Of a DNA stretch of 6,208 bases, positions 1 to 4,772 are shown in pieces. The notes beneath the pieces are model-generated. The model saw only the letters and a program-made list of their open reading frames with translations. It was not told where the DNA came from and did no database searches. How positions within the stretch are numbered: the stretch's first letter is position 1; each line of letters opens with the position of its first letter. The stretch lies in the NCBI GenBank assembly GCA_018894995.1, contig JAHIOZ010000133.1, forward strand, positions 1-6,208. The letters are read 5' to 3'. This stretch comes from Patescibacteria group bacterium. Lineage in GTDB: Bacteria; Patescibacteriota; Minisyncoccia; Phycocordibacterales; UBA12079. Both the position numbers and the translations under genes were made by a program.

Positions 1-11
1 CGCAAATTCGC

Positions 12-33
12 GAACAAAACTAAAGTTTTGTTC
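12..33. repeat. Perfect 10-bp inverted repeat
   Basis: GAACAAAACT (12-21) is followed by AA and then its exact reverse complement AGTTTTGTTC (24-33). It is immediately followed by the self-complementary A/T block at 34-45. No T-run follows on either strand, so a terminator is not the obvious reading. It looks like one of several palindromic intergenic elements in this window. Confidence 0.75.
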
Positions 34-178
34 AAAATTAATTTTCGCAATTCATCCCTGTGGCACTTTTTTCTAAAAAAAGAAATAAAAAACCAGGGTT
101 CTTGCGAACTTCTTAAAGCAAAACAACACCATTGTCAACCCTTTTTTCTTTCTTTCAAAATTGTTAAGATTTAAAAAT

Positions 179-184
179 TATAAT
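179..184 (+). promoter_or_regulatory. Possible -10 element for ppaC
   Basis: A perfect TATAAT lies about 105 bases upstream of the pyrophosphatase start. No good -35 hexamer sits 16-18 bases further upstream: the region is CAAAAT/TCAAAA, and TTGTCA at 132-137 is too far away. In such AT-rich DNA a lone TATAAT is weak evidence. If used, transcription would begin at about 191, the left edge of the 14-bp hairpin, giving a leader with two stem-loops. Confidence 0.3.
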
Positions 185-190
185 AGTCGT

Positions 191-221
191 CGACGAATTT
201 TGGCAAAGCCAAAATTCGTCG
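191..221. repeat. Perfect 14-bp inverted repeat with AAA loop
   Basis: CGACGAATTTTGGC (191-204), loop AAA, then the exact reverse complement GCCAAAATTCGTCG (208-221). It is the longest uninterrupted stem upstream of ppaC and is locally GC-richer than its surroundings. It is followed by TTCTAAAAAC, not a T-run, so it does not look like a terminator. The form (perfect stem, three-base loop) matches the other palindromes in the window and suggests a dispersed palindromic element or a 5' leader hairpin. Confidence 0.8.
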
Positions 222-239
222 TTCTAAAAACTAAAAACT

Positions 240-262
240 CTTTAAATTTGAAAAATTTAAAG
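240..262. repeat. Perfect 10-bp inverted repeat with GAA loop
   Basis: CTTTAAATTT (240-249), loop GAA, then AAATTTAAAG (253-262), an exact reverse complement. It ends 26 bases before the ppaC start codon and would be in its 5' leader. The stem is entirely A/T apart from its terminal pair, so it would be weak as RNA. Confidence 0.7.
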
Positions 263-288
263 CAACGACGCAACTAAAAACTAATATT

Positions 289-1281
289 ATGAAATACATA
301 CTTGGACATCTAAACCCCGACACCGACACAATTTGCTCTGCGCTTGTGTATGAAGACTTTTTGAAACAAAAAGGCGTTGAAGCCAAAGCGATGGCTTTAG
401 GTCATTTAAATAACGAAACAAAATTTATTTTTGAAAAATTTAGCATTACCGCTCCGGATCATGTTCACGAACTCCCCCACGGTTCTGAAATTATTCTTCT
501 TGACCACAACGAAGAAAAACAAAGTATCAAAAATGTTAATAATTTGGATATTGTTGAAATCATTGATCATCACAAAGTTAAAATTGAAACCGACAAACCG
601 ATTTCAATCTTAATTAAACCGCTTGGCTCATCTTGTTCAATTATTGCAGAAAAATACTTGGAAACCGGGTTTCCAAGTGAAAGTGAAAAGTTGGGTGTTG
701 GACACCCAACTTTATCAAAAACAAATGCTTCCCTGCTTATTGCTGGAATTATTTCAGATACTTTATTCTTCCGCTCTCCCACCACAACTCAAACTGACAA
801 AGATTTAGTTGAAAAACTAAACCAAATCGCTCAAATTGAAGATTTGGAAAAATTCAGTTTGGAAATGTTTGATGCAAAAAGTGATTTGGGCGATATGCCA
901 ATTGAAGAAGTCGTTAGACTGGACTACAAAGTATTTGATTTCGGCGGTAAAAATTACGGAATCGGTGTAATGGAAACCACCAACAAAGATTACGGAATAA
1001 ACAGAAAAGATGAAATTTCAGCCAAACTGAAAGAAATAAAAGAAAAAGACAATTTGGCGGGAGTATTTTTCTCAATCATTGATATTTTGGAAGAAAAAAA
1101 TTACACACTGACTTCCGGAGATGAAGAAACCGAATTGTTTACTGAATTATTTAATGCCGAAAATCAAAACGGTATTTTATTTGTAGATAAACTAATCTCA
1201 AGAAAAAAACAAATCGTCCCCAAATTCGAAAAACATTTCACAGATGCTCGCAGATTTACGCAAAAAAACCACCAAAGGTGA
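289..1281 (+). CDS. ppaC: Manganese-dependent inorganic pyrophosphatase (family II)
   Basis: Hydrolyses pyrophosphate to two phosphates in the cytoplasm, pulling biosynthetic reactions forward. The N-terminal DHH domain carries the family II metal-site motifs: GHLNPDTDT (H7, D11, D13), LLDHNE (D72), IIDHH (D93-H95) and GIISDT (D157). The C-terminal DHHA2 domain ends in the substrate-binding SRKKQ motif (R305-K307). The GHxNPDTDTICSA start and the RKKQ motif distinguish it from other DHH phosphoesterases such as RecJ or NrnA. At 330 residues it is somewhat longer than the roughly 310 usual for the family. The surplus lies in two places: about 12 extra residues around 124-146, where two DNA palindromes sit in frame, and a tail of about 13 residues after EKHF. 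The start is chosen because MKYILGH places the motif as in relatives; no ribosome binding site is visible. It converges with livF, 33 bases away, with only a weak hairpin between them. Confidence 0.95.
   Translation: MKYILGHLNPDTDTICSALVYEDFLKQKGVEAKAMALGHLNNETKFIFEKFSITAPDHVHELPHGSEIILLDHNEEKQSIKNVNNLDIVEIIDHHKVKIETDKPISILIKPLGSSCSIIAEKYLETGFPSESEKLGVGHPTLSKTNASLLIAGIISDTLFFRSPTTTQTDKDLVEKLNQIAQIEDLEKFSLEMFDAKSDLGDMPIEEVVRLDYKVFDFGGKNYGIGVMETTNKDYGINRKDEISAKLKEIKEKDNLAGVFFSIIDILEEKNYTLTSGDEETELFTELFNAENQNGILFVDKLISRKKQIVPKFEKHFTDARRFTQKNHQR
656..713. repeat. Two tandem palindromes inside ppaC, in frame
   Basis: The first palindrome (656-678) pairs ACTTGGAAAC with GTTTCCAAGT around a CGG loop. 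The second (687-713) pairs AAAGTTGGGTGT with ACACCCAACTTT around a TGG loop. Eight bases separate them. Both stems are perfect (10 and 12 bp) and the reading frame stays open, encoding residues Y123-S130 and K134-L142. They coincide with a stretch where this protein has more residues than I recall for relatives, in a surface linker between the EKYLE helix and the ASLLIAGIISDT strand. This resembles palindromic elements inserted in genes, as described in Rickettsia. Confidence 0.75.
1241..1262 (+). repeat. Imperfect 10-bp tandem repeat forming the ppaC tail
   Basis: CAGATGCTCG (1241-1250) is followed by CAGATTTACG (1251-1260), 7 of 10 bases the same, then CA. It encodes TDARRFTQ, part of a basic tail beyond the normal end of the pyrophosphatase. 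The phrase resembles the degenerate CACAGATTnACGCAGAT-type repeats seen between genes in many environmental bacteria; that comparison is from memory. Confidence 0.4.
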
Positions 1282-1314
1282 TTTGTTACTTTAAAAACTT
1301 TCAACTTTATAAAC

Positions 1315-2040
1315 TCATTTCATTTTCCCCATAAAAACTTTTTCTAAAATGTTACTGTCTGTGATGTTTTTGGCGGTGTTTTGAGCGACAACTTTTCCTT
1401 TATCCAAAACATAGGCCCGGTCAGCAATATTTAAAACCGATTTGATATTATGTTCCACAATCATAATCGCCGTTTTGCGATTTTGATTTATTTCTTTGAT
1501 TTTTGCAAAAACTTCTTTGACAATTTTAGGAGCCAAACCAAGCGACGGCTCATCCAACAACAAAACTTTTGGATCAGTCATTAAACCTCTCGCCAACGCC
1601 AGCATTTGTTGTTGCCCGCCCGAAAGTGTCCCAGATTTCGCATTTCTTTTTTGTTTTAGCACTGGGAACATTTCCATTACTTCATTTATTCTTCTTTTTA
1701 ATTCTTTTTTATCTTGAACAATAAAACCTCCTATTTCTAAATTTTCCTCAACAGTCAGATGAGTAAAAACTCTTCTCCCTTGGGGAACAAAAGCGATTCC
1801 TTTTTGAATTATTTCATGTGGAATAGGCTCAATTGAATCTTCATGCCACAGAATTTTCCCCGCTTGAATCGGAGCCAAGCCAAACAACGCTTTCAACACG
1901 GTTGATTTTCCCGCTCCGTTTGGACCCATCAAAGCCACAATTTCTCCCTCGTCCAAAGCAACATCGACACCATCAAGAGCCTTCACTCCCCCATAGTGAA
2001 CTGAAATGTTTTTTAGTTGTAATAGAATTTCGTTTTTCAT
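1315..2040 (-). CDS. livF: Branched-chain amino acid ABC transporter ATPase LivF
   Basis: One of the two cytoplasmic ATPases that power the branched-chain amino acid importer, normally paired with LivG. All ABC motifs are intact: Walker A GPNGAGKST (39-47), Q-loop Q87 in FVPQGRRVF, signature LSGGQ (139-143), Walker B VLLLDEP (159-165) and H-loop H197 in VEHN. The segments PQGRRVFTHLTVEENL and LLLDEPSLGLAP are typical of LivF rather than LivG, and the 241-residue length is normal. Many LivF proteins have VEQN at the switch position; this one keeps histidine. It lies 49 bases downstream of livG on the same strand, so the two are probably cotranscribed. No Shine-Dalgarno sequence is seen; the spacer is a GTAATAA-type low-complexity tract. 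Confidence 0.95.
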   Translation of the reverse strand: MKNEILLQLKNISVHYGGVKALDGVDVALDEGEIVALMGPNGAGKSTVLKALFGLAPIQAGKILWHEDSIEPIPHEIIQKGIAFVPQGRRVFTHLTVEENLEIGGFIVQDKKELKRRINEVMEMFPVLKQKRNAKSGTLSGGQQQMLALARGLMTDPKVLLLDEPSLGLAPKIVKEVFAKIKEINQNRKTAIMIVEHNIKSVLNIADRAYVLDKGKVVAQNTAKNITDSNILEKVFMGKMK

Positions 2041-2089
2041 AATTTATTATTTATTACTTCTGTTTTATTACTTAATACTTATTACTCAT
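2041..2089. repeat. Low-complexity livG-livF spacer
   Basis: Read on the minus strand the spacer is built from variations of GTAATAA and AGTATTAAG. A similar phrase, AGTAATAAGAAGTAAG, occurs on the plus strand at 2972-2987. It contains no hairpin or ribosome binding site I can defend. It looks like slippage-derived filler of the kind seen in other spacers of this window. Confidence 0.5.
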
Positions 2090-2854
2090 TTATTCACCGA
2101 GATAAGCTTCAATCACTTTTTTATCTCCCAACACTTCTTTCGGTTCTCCTTCTGCGAGCAAGTTTCCACTTTCCATTACAAAAACATAATCGCAAAGTTC
2201 TCTGATTAAACTCATATCGTGCTCAATCAAAATAACCGTTTTGCCTTGTTGTTTTAATTCTTTGATTATTTCGGAAATCAATTTTACCATTTCCGGAAAC
2301 AAGCCGGCAAAAGGTTCGTCGAGAAAATAAACATCGCTTTTTGTCGCCAAAACTCGAGCGATTTCCAAAAGTTTTCTTTGCCCGTAAGACAAATTAACCG
2401 CCAACTCGTTTTTCTTTCCCCAAAGCCCCATTTTTTCCAAAACTTCTTTCGCTTTTTGATTATGAAATTTTTTGTGTTTTTCAAACAAAGCACTGGCAAC
2501 ATTTCTTTCAGTCAATACCACTAAAATATTATCCAAAACTGTCATTTGCTCAAATAACCTGACATCTTGAAAAGTTCTGGTCGATCCAAAAACAGAAATA
2601 TCGTAAGCTTTGATTTTAAAAAGTTCTTTTGAGCCATTCACAAAAACACTCCCTGTATCGAAAGGAATCATTCCGGTTAAAAGATTTATCAAAGTTGTTT
2701 TTCCGGAACCGTTCGGGCCGATGATCCCCGTTATTTTTCCTTTTTCAATTTCAATAGACAAATCATCAACGGCTCTAACCCCGTCAAAATTTTTTGTTAC
2801 CCGTCTCACAGAGATTATGGGTGTTATTTTTTTAGTTTTTAAAATTGTGTTCAT
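2090..2854 (-). CDS. livG: Branched-chain amino acid ABC transporter ATPase LivG
   Basis: Cytoplasmic ATPase subunit of the branched-chain amino acid importer, expected to dimerise with LivF beneath the permease. Motifs: Walker A GPNGSGKTT (46-54), Q-loop Q96 in RTFQDVRLF, signature LSYGQ (155-159), Walker B VYFLDEP (175-181) and H-loop H212 in IEHD. The RTFQxxRLF segment, LSYGQ signature and GEPKEVLGDKKVIEAYLGE C-terminus are characteristic of LivG. Length (254) is normal. The first 13 residues precede the conserved ABC start (ISVRRVTKNFDG), so the true start could be slightly later, but no better start is visible. The ATG lies in a spacer containing an inverted repeat and a convergent-side RNA locus, so livG may have its own promoter. 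Confidence 0.95.
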   Translation of the reverse strand: MNTILKTKKITPIISVRRVTKNFDGVRAVDDLSIEIEKGKITGIIGPNGSGKTTLINLLTGMIPFDTGSVFVNGSKELFKIKAYDISVFGSTRTFQDVRLFEQMTVLDNILVVLTERNVASALFEKHKKFHNQKAKEVLEKMGLWGKKNELAVNLSYGQRKLLEIARVLATKSDVYFLDEPFAGLFPEMVKLISEIIKELKQQGKTVILIEHDMSLIRELCDYVFVMESGNLLAEGEPKEVLGDKKVIEAYLGE

Positions 2855-2875
2855 ATTTTTTCAGTTTTTAGTTTT

Positions 2876-2893
2876 TTCCGCCGGCGAGCGGAA
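2876..2893. repeat. GC-rich inverted repeat upstream of livG
   Basis: TTCCGC (2876-2881) and GCGGAA (2888-2893) are exact reverse complements around CGGCGA; the centre also contains the self-complementary CGCCGGCG (2879-2886). It is a GC-rich island in AT-rich DNA, 22 bases upstream of the livG start. In the livG message it would form a short leader hairpin. On the plus strand it is followed by GTTTTT, but there is no plus-strand gene there to terminate. Confidence 0.55.
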
Positions 2894-2925
2894 GTTTTTA
2901 GAATCACATTCATAAATGTAACTAC

Positions 2926-2934
2926 TGTGGATAA
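2926..2934 (-). promoter_or_regulatory. Perfect single DnaA-box sequence
   Basis: The minus strand reads TTATCCACA, identical to the classical DnaA-box consensus. It lies four bases upstream of the -35 hexamer of the plus-strand promoter at 2939-2967. Only one copy is seen in the window, so it is not an origin. It could be a DnaA-controlled operator or coincidence; a nine-base match can occur by chance in a genome. Confidence 0.35.
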
Positions 2935-2938
2935 CTTT

Positions 2939-2967
2939 TTGACTTGTCTTTGAATTTCTGCTATAAT
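2939..2967 (+). promoter_or_regulatory. Near-consensus sigma-70 promoter, plus strand
   Basis: TTGACT (2939-2944), a 17-base spacer, and TATAAT (2962-2967), with TG at 2959-2960 forming an extended -10 (TGCTATAAT). This is the best promoter in the window: five of six at -35, six of six at -10 and ideal spacing. It points away from livG into the spacer and DUF3800 3' end, where no plus-strand gene exists. The predicted start near 2974 leads straight into the folded segment at 2989-3034, suggesting it drives a non-coding RNA. Confidence 0.75.
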
Positions 2968-2973
2968 TATCAG

Positions 2974-3045
2974 TAATAAGAAGTAAGACCTTCCGTGTTG
3001 GGATACCGAATTGGCGTCCCGTTAAAACGGAGGGCTTTCTTTATT
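2974..3045 (+). ncRNA. Candidate small structured RNA with terminator-like end
   Basis: Downstream of the strong promoter the RNA can fold into an 8-bp outer stem, CCTTCCGT (2989-2996) with ACGGAGGG (3027-3034), including one G-U pair. Inside it is a second stem, GGGAT-A-CC (3000-3007) with GG-C-GTCCC (3013-3020), which has one A-C mismatch and the loop GAATT. An asymmetric internal loop (GTT opposite GTTAAA) separates the stems. The outer stem is followed by CTTTCTTTATT, which can serve as a terminator tract or pair with AATAAGAAG at 2975-2983. The segment is much GC-richer than its surroundings. I do not recognise it as a known riboswitch, 6S, SRP or tmRNA. It runs towards the 3' end of DUF3800 and could overlap that message antisense. 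It might instead be a terminator of DUF3800 read on the minus strand, but the promoter argues for a plus-strand RNA. Confidence 0.5.
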
Positions 3046-3675
3046 CTACGGGAATAACAAATTTTCTCCTACTATTTTGTCTTTAATAATTTCATAATAA
3101 CTATAATCTCCCTGTTCATATTTTCTAAAAATAGCCCACGAAATAAAATCAACCGTTTGCAGTGATTTTTCCTCGTGAGATCCTTTTAAAACTATCTCAA
3201 AATCTCCGTTTCTGCGATTTTTTAATTCCTCGCCCAAATAAGACTCAAAATTTTCACGAATTTTTTTCTTTGTATCTTTTCTGTCTATACAAATATTTAT
3301 GTGTTTGTCTGTCGGAATAATATCTTTATTGTGCAGTCTATCAAGTAAAATGTTTGCTGTATAATTATATAAATAATTCTTTTGATTTTGTAAATCTACA
3401 TAAACCTTTTGTTTGTTTAAAACAACACAAAAAATTTTCAAATTTTCCAATTCAGCCAATTTTTTTAAAACTCTTTTTCTAGTTATTTCGTCACAGTGAT
3501 AAGAATGTAATTCATTTACATTTTTATATTTCTTTTTCAAAGTTTTTCTAACTTTCTTAATAATCTTTTCCAATTTTCTTTTATTATCAATAACAACAAC
3601 AGTAAAAAGAAACCATTTGCTTGATCGTTTTTTAAATCCCAAATCCCCACTTTCATCTAAAAATATATGAGTCAT
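3046..3675 (-). CDS. DUF3800 domain-containing protein
   Basis: Function unknown. The N-terminal IFLDESGDLG (D7, E8, D11) is the hallmark of DUF3800. Other family-like parts are ELHSYHCDE (55-63), the acidic strand HINICIDRKD (125-134) and the C-terminal SLQTVDFISWAIFRKYEQGD (171-190). The spacing of acidic residues D7/E8, D131 and D176 recalls nucleases of the RNase H fold, but that is inference. The 209-residue length is normal for the domain. It is rich in lysine (32 of 209) and more AT-rich than its neighbours. It sits between livM and livG although nothing links it to transport; family members often lie in mobile or defence-type regions, so it is probably an insertion that split the liv operon. 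A GGAG lies 15 bases from the ATG, farther than ideal. No signal peptide or membrane segment is visible. Confidence 0.85.
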   Translation of the reverse strand: MTHIFLDESGDLGFKKRSSKWFLFTVVVIDNKRKLEKIIKKVRKTLKKKYKNVNELHSYHCDEITRKRVLKKLAELENLKIFCVVLNKQKVYVDLQNQKNYLYNYTANILLDRLHNKDIIPTDKHINICIDRKDTKKKIRENFESYLGEELKNRRNGDFEIVLKGSHEEKSLQTVDFISWAIFRKYEQGDYSYYEIIKDKIVGENLLFP

Positions 3676-3753
3676 TTTTTTATTCTTTAATTCTCCAAAA
3701 TTGTGTCCATAACCAATTTAATTTTACTTTATGAACTTTCTACTTTTTAACTT

Positions 3754-4632
3754 TTATATCTCATACTCCCCCAAAAATCCTTTCGGTCGATAAAGCATCA
3801 AAAGAATAAGAATCAAACCGTAAACAACTTGTCGCATTTGAGCGGCGATATCAGACGGGAAACCGACAAAACGCAAAATTTCCGGCAACAAAATCATAAT
3901 TAAAGCACCTAAAACAGCCCCTCTCAAATTTGCCAAACCTCCCAAAATTATAATGGTCAAAATAAATACTGACTCCATAAGATAAAAAGAAGAAGGGTCA
4001 ACGAAAGTAATATAAGAAGCGAAAAGAGAACCCGCCACAGAAGCCATTCCTGCACTGATTACAAAAATCGCCAGTTTATAATATAAAGTATTGTAACCAA
4101 AAACCTGAATAGCTTTTTCATCTTCACGAATTGCTTTCAAAACACGCCCGAAAGATGAATTTACTATAAACTTTGATACCAGATAAATTAAAACAGCAAA
4201 TATAATCGTAAGAATTAAATATGAAAAATTGGAAGAAAAACTGAAATCGTAATTAAAAAATCTCAAATCCGGTTTGCTGATTCCCGGAATTCCCAAAGGG
4301 CCTCTCGTCAAATCCTGCCAATTAAGAAAAATACTGAACACAATCACATTAAAACCGAGAGAAGCCAAAGCATAATAATCATCTCTGAATCTGCTCAAAA
4401 CAAGACCTATTAAAAAACTTATGGACATCGCCAGAATAACCCCCAAAATCATAGAGGTAAAAAATCCTATTCCTGTTTGAGTCAATAAGATTGCAGTTGC
4501 ATAAGCACCAATTCCGTAAAAAGCAGCTTGAGTAACCGAAAGCAACCCTGTGTAACCAACTACAAGGTTTAAACTCACACCAAGAATGGTATAAATTGCA
4601 AATAATATTCCGAGGTGGATTAAATATTCCAT
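3754..4632 (-). CDS. livM: Branched-chain amino acid ABC transporter permease LivM
   Basis: Membrane channel subunit of the branched-chain amino acid importer. The 292 residues are strongly hydrophobic with about eight to nine helices. LivM-type landmarks occur in order: SLNLVVGYTGLLSVTQAAFYGIGAYA (20-45), RDDYYALASLGFNVI (83-97), GPLGIPGI (111-118), the cytoplasmic coupling segment SSFGRVLKAIREDEKAIQVFGYN (159-181), LGGLANLRGAVLGA (230-243) and LPEILR (249-254), then the YRPKGFLGE tail. The coupling loop, which contacts the ATPases, and the RPKGL-like tail separate it from LivH. LivM normally pairs with LivH, but no second permease gene is here; LivH may be elsewhere or LivM may act as a homodimer. 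Transcription from livK should stop at the terminator at 4712-4746, so livM probably needs its own promoter. No ribosome binding site is visible before the ATG. Confidence 0.93.
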   Translation of the reverse strand: MEYLIHLGILFAIYTILGVSLNLVVGYTGLLSVTQAAFYGIGAYATAILLTQTGIGFFTSMILGVILAMSISFLIGLVLSRFRDDYYALASLGFNVIVFSIFLNWQDLTRGPLGIPGISKPDLRFFNYDFSFSSNFSYLILTIIFAVLIYLVSKFIVNSSFGRVLKAIREDEKAIQVFGYNTLYYKLAIFVISAGMASVAGSLFASYITFVDPSSFYLMESVFILTIIILGGLANLRGAVLGALIMILLPEILRFVGFPSDIAAQMRQVVYGLILILLMLYRPKGFLGEYEI

Positions 4633-4647
4633 GAAACAAAGTTAAAA

Positions 4648-4676
4648 GTTATAAAATTGAAAGTTTATAAAGTCAT
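4648..4676 (-). promoter_or_regulatory. livM: Possible promoter for livM, nearly leaderless
   Basis: On the minus strand, ATGACT (4676-4671) is separated by 17 bases from TATAAC (4653-4648), matching the consensus at 4 of 6 and 5 of 6 positions. Transcription would start about nine bases before the livM ATG, giving an almost leaderless message, which would fit the lack of a Shine-Dalgarno sequence. It lies after the livK terminator, where a promoter is needed. A/T-rich sequence makes chance matches common. Confidence 0.3.
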
Positions 4677-4711
4677 TACGATTAAAGAATAACCTATTTT
4701 TGGTTTTAAAT

Positions 4712-4746
4712 CAAAAAAAGTGAGTATAAAATACTCACTTTTTTGA
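4712..4746 (-). terminator. Rho-independent terminator after the binding-protein gene
   Basis: A perfect 14-bp stem, AAAAAAGTGAGTAT (4714-4727) with ATACTCACTTTTTT (4731-4744), and a three-base loop, extended by a TC/GA pair beyond a one-base bulge. On the minus strand it starts 26 bases after the livK stop codon and ends in a run of seven T. The A and T runs make it symmetrical, so it could also work on the plus strand. It separates livK from livM, either ending transcription or reducing it so that binding protein outnumbers permease. Confidence 0.85.
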
Positions 4747-4772
4747 GATCAAATTAAATTTTTATTGTCTGT

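Larger units (their letters stand above)
1..288. other. Non-coding region upstream of ppaC
   Basis: No convincing reading frame, tRNA or rRNA is visible here. The stretch is AT-rich and dominated by palindromes (listed separately at 12-33, 191-221 and 240-262). There is also a 12-bp self-complementary A/T palindrome at 34-45 and a weaker 7-bp hairpin around 67-83. Near the pyrophosphatase start the phrase ACTAAAAACT recurs (around 227-240 and 273-282), and no Shine-Dalgarno sequence precedes the ATG at 289. If the -10-like site at 179-184 is real, the last two palindromes would lie in the 5' untranslated leader of ppaC. Confidence 0.6.

Noticed and set aside
1..288. CRISPR array suggested by several hairpin-like repeats
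   Set aside because: The palindromes have different sequences and irregular spacing; no repeated unit with spacers is present.
1268..1290. Bidirectional terminator between ppaC and livF
   Set aside because: Only a 4-bp CACC/GGTG stem with a mismatch and a short A/T extension, overlapping the ppaC stop codon; too weak to annotate.
2926..2934. Replication origin suggested by the DnaA box
   Set aside because: Only one box is present, there is no box cluster, and neither dnaA nor dnaN is nearby.
2995..3057. A 20-codon GTG-started reading frame on the plus strand within the structured segment
   Set aside because: No ribosome binding site, strong base pairing throughout, and overlap with the DUF3800 3' end; the folded RNA explains the segment better.
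3687..3710. A seven-codon ATG frame (MDTILEN) just upstream of DUF3800 on the minus strand, as a possible leader peptide
   Set aside because: Too short to distinguish from chance, no Shine-Dalgarno sequence of its own, and no attenuator hairpin follows.
3754..4632. Reading the permease as LivH
   Set aside because: The FGRVLKAIREDEKAIQVFGYN coupling segment, the LPEILR segment and the YRPKGFLGE tail are of the LivM type.
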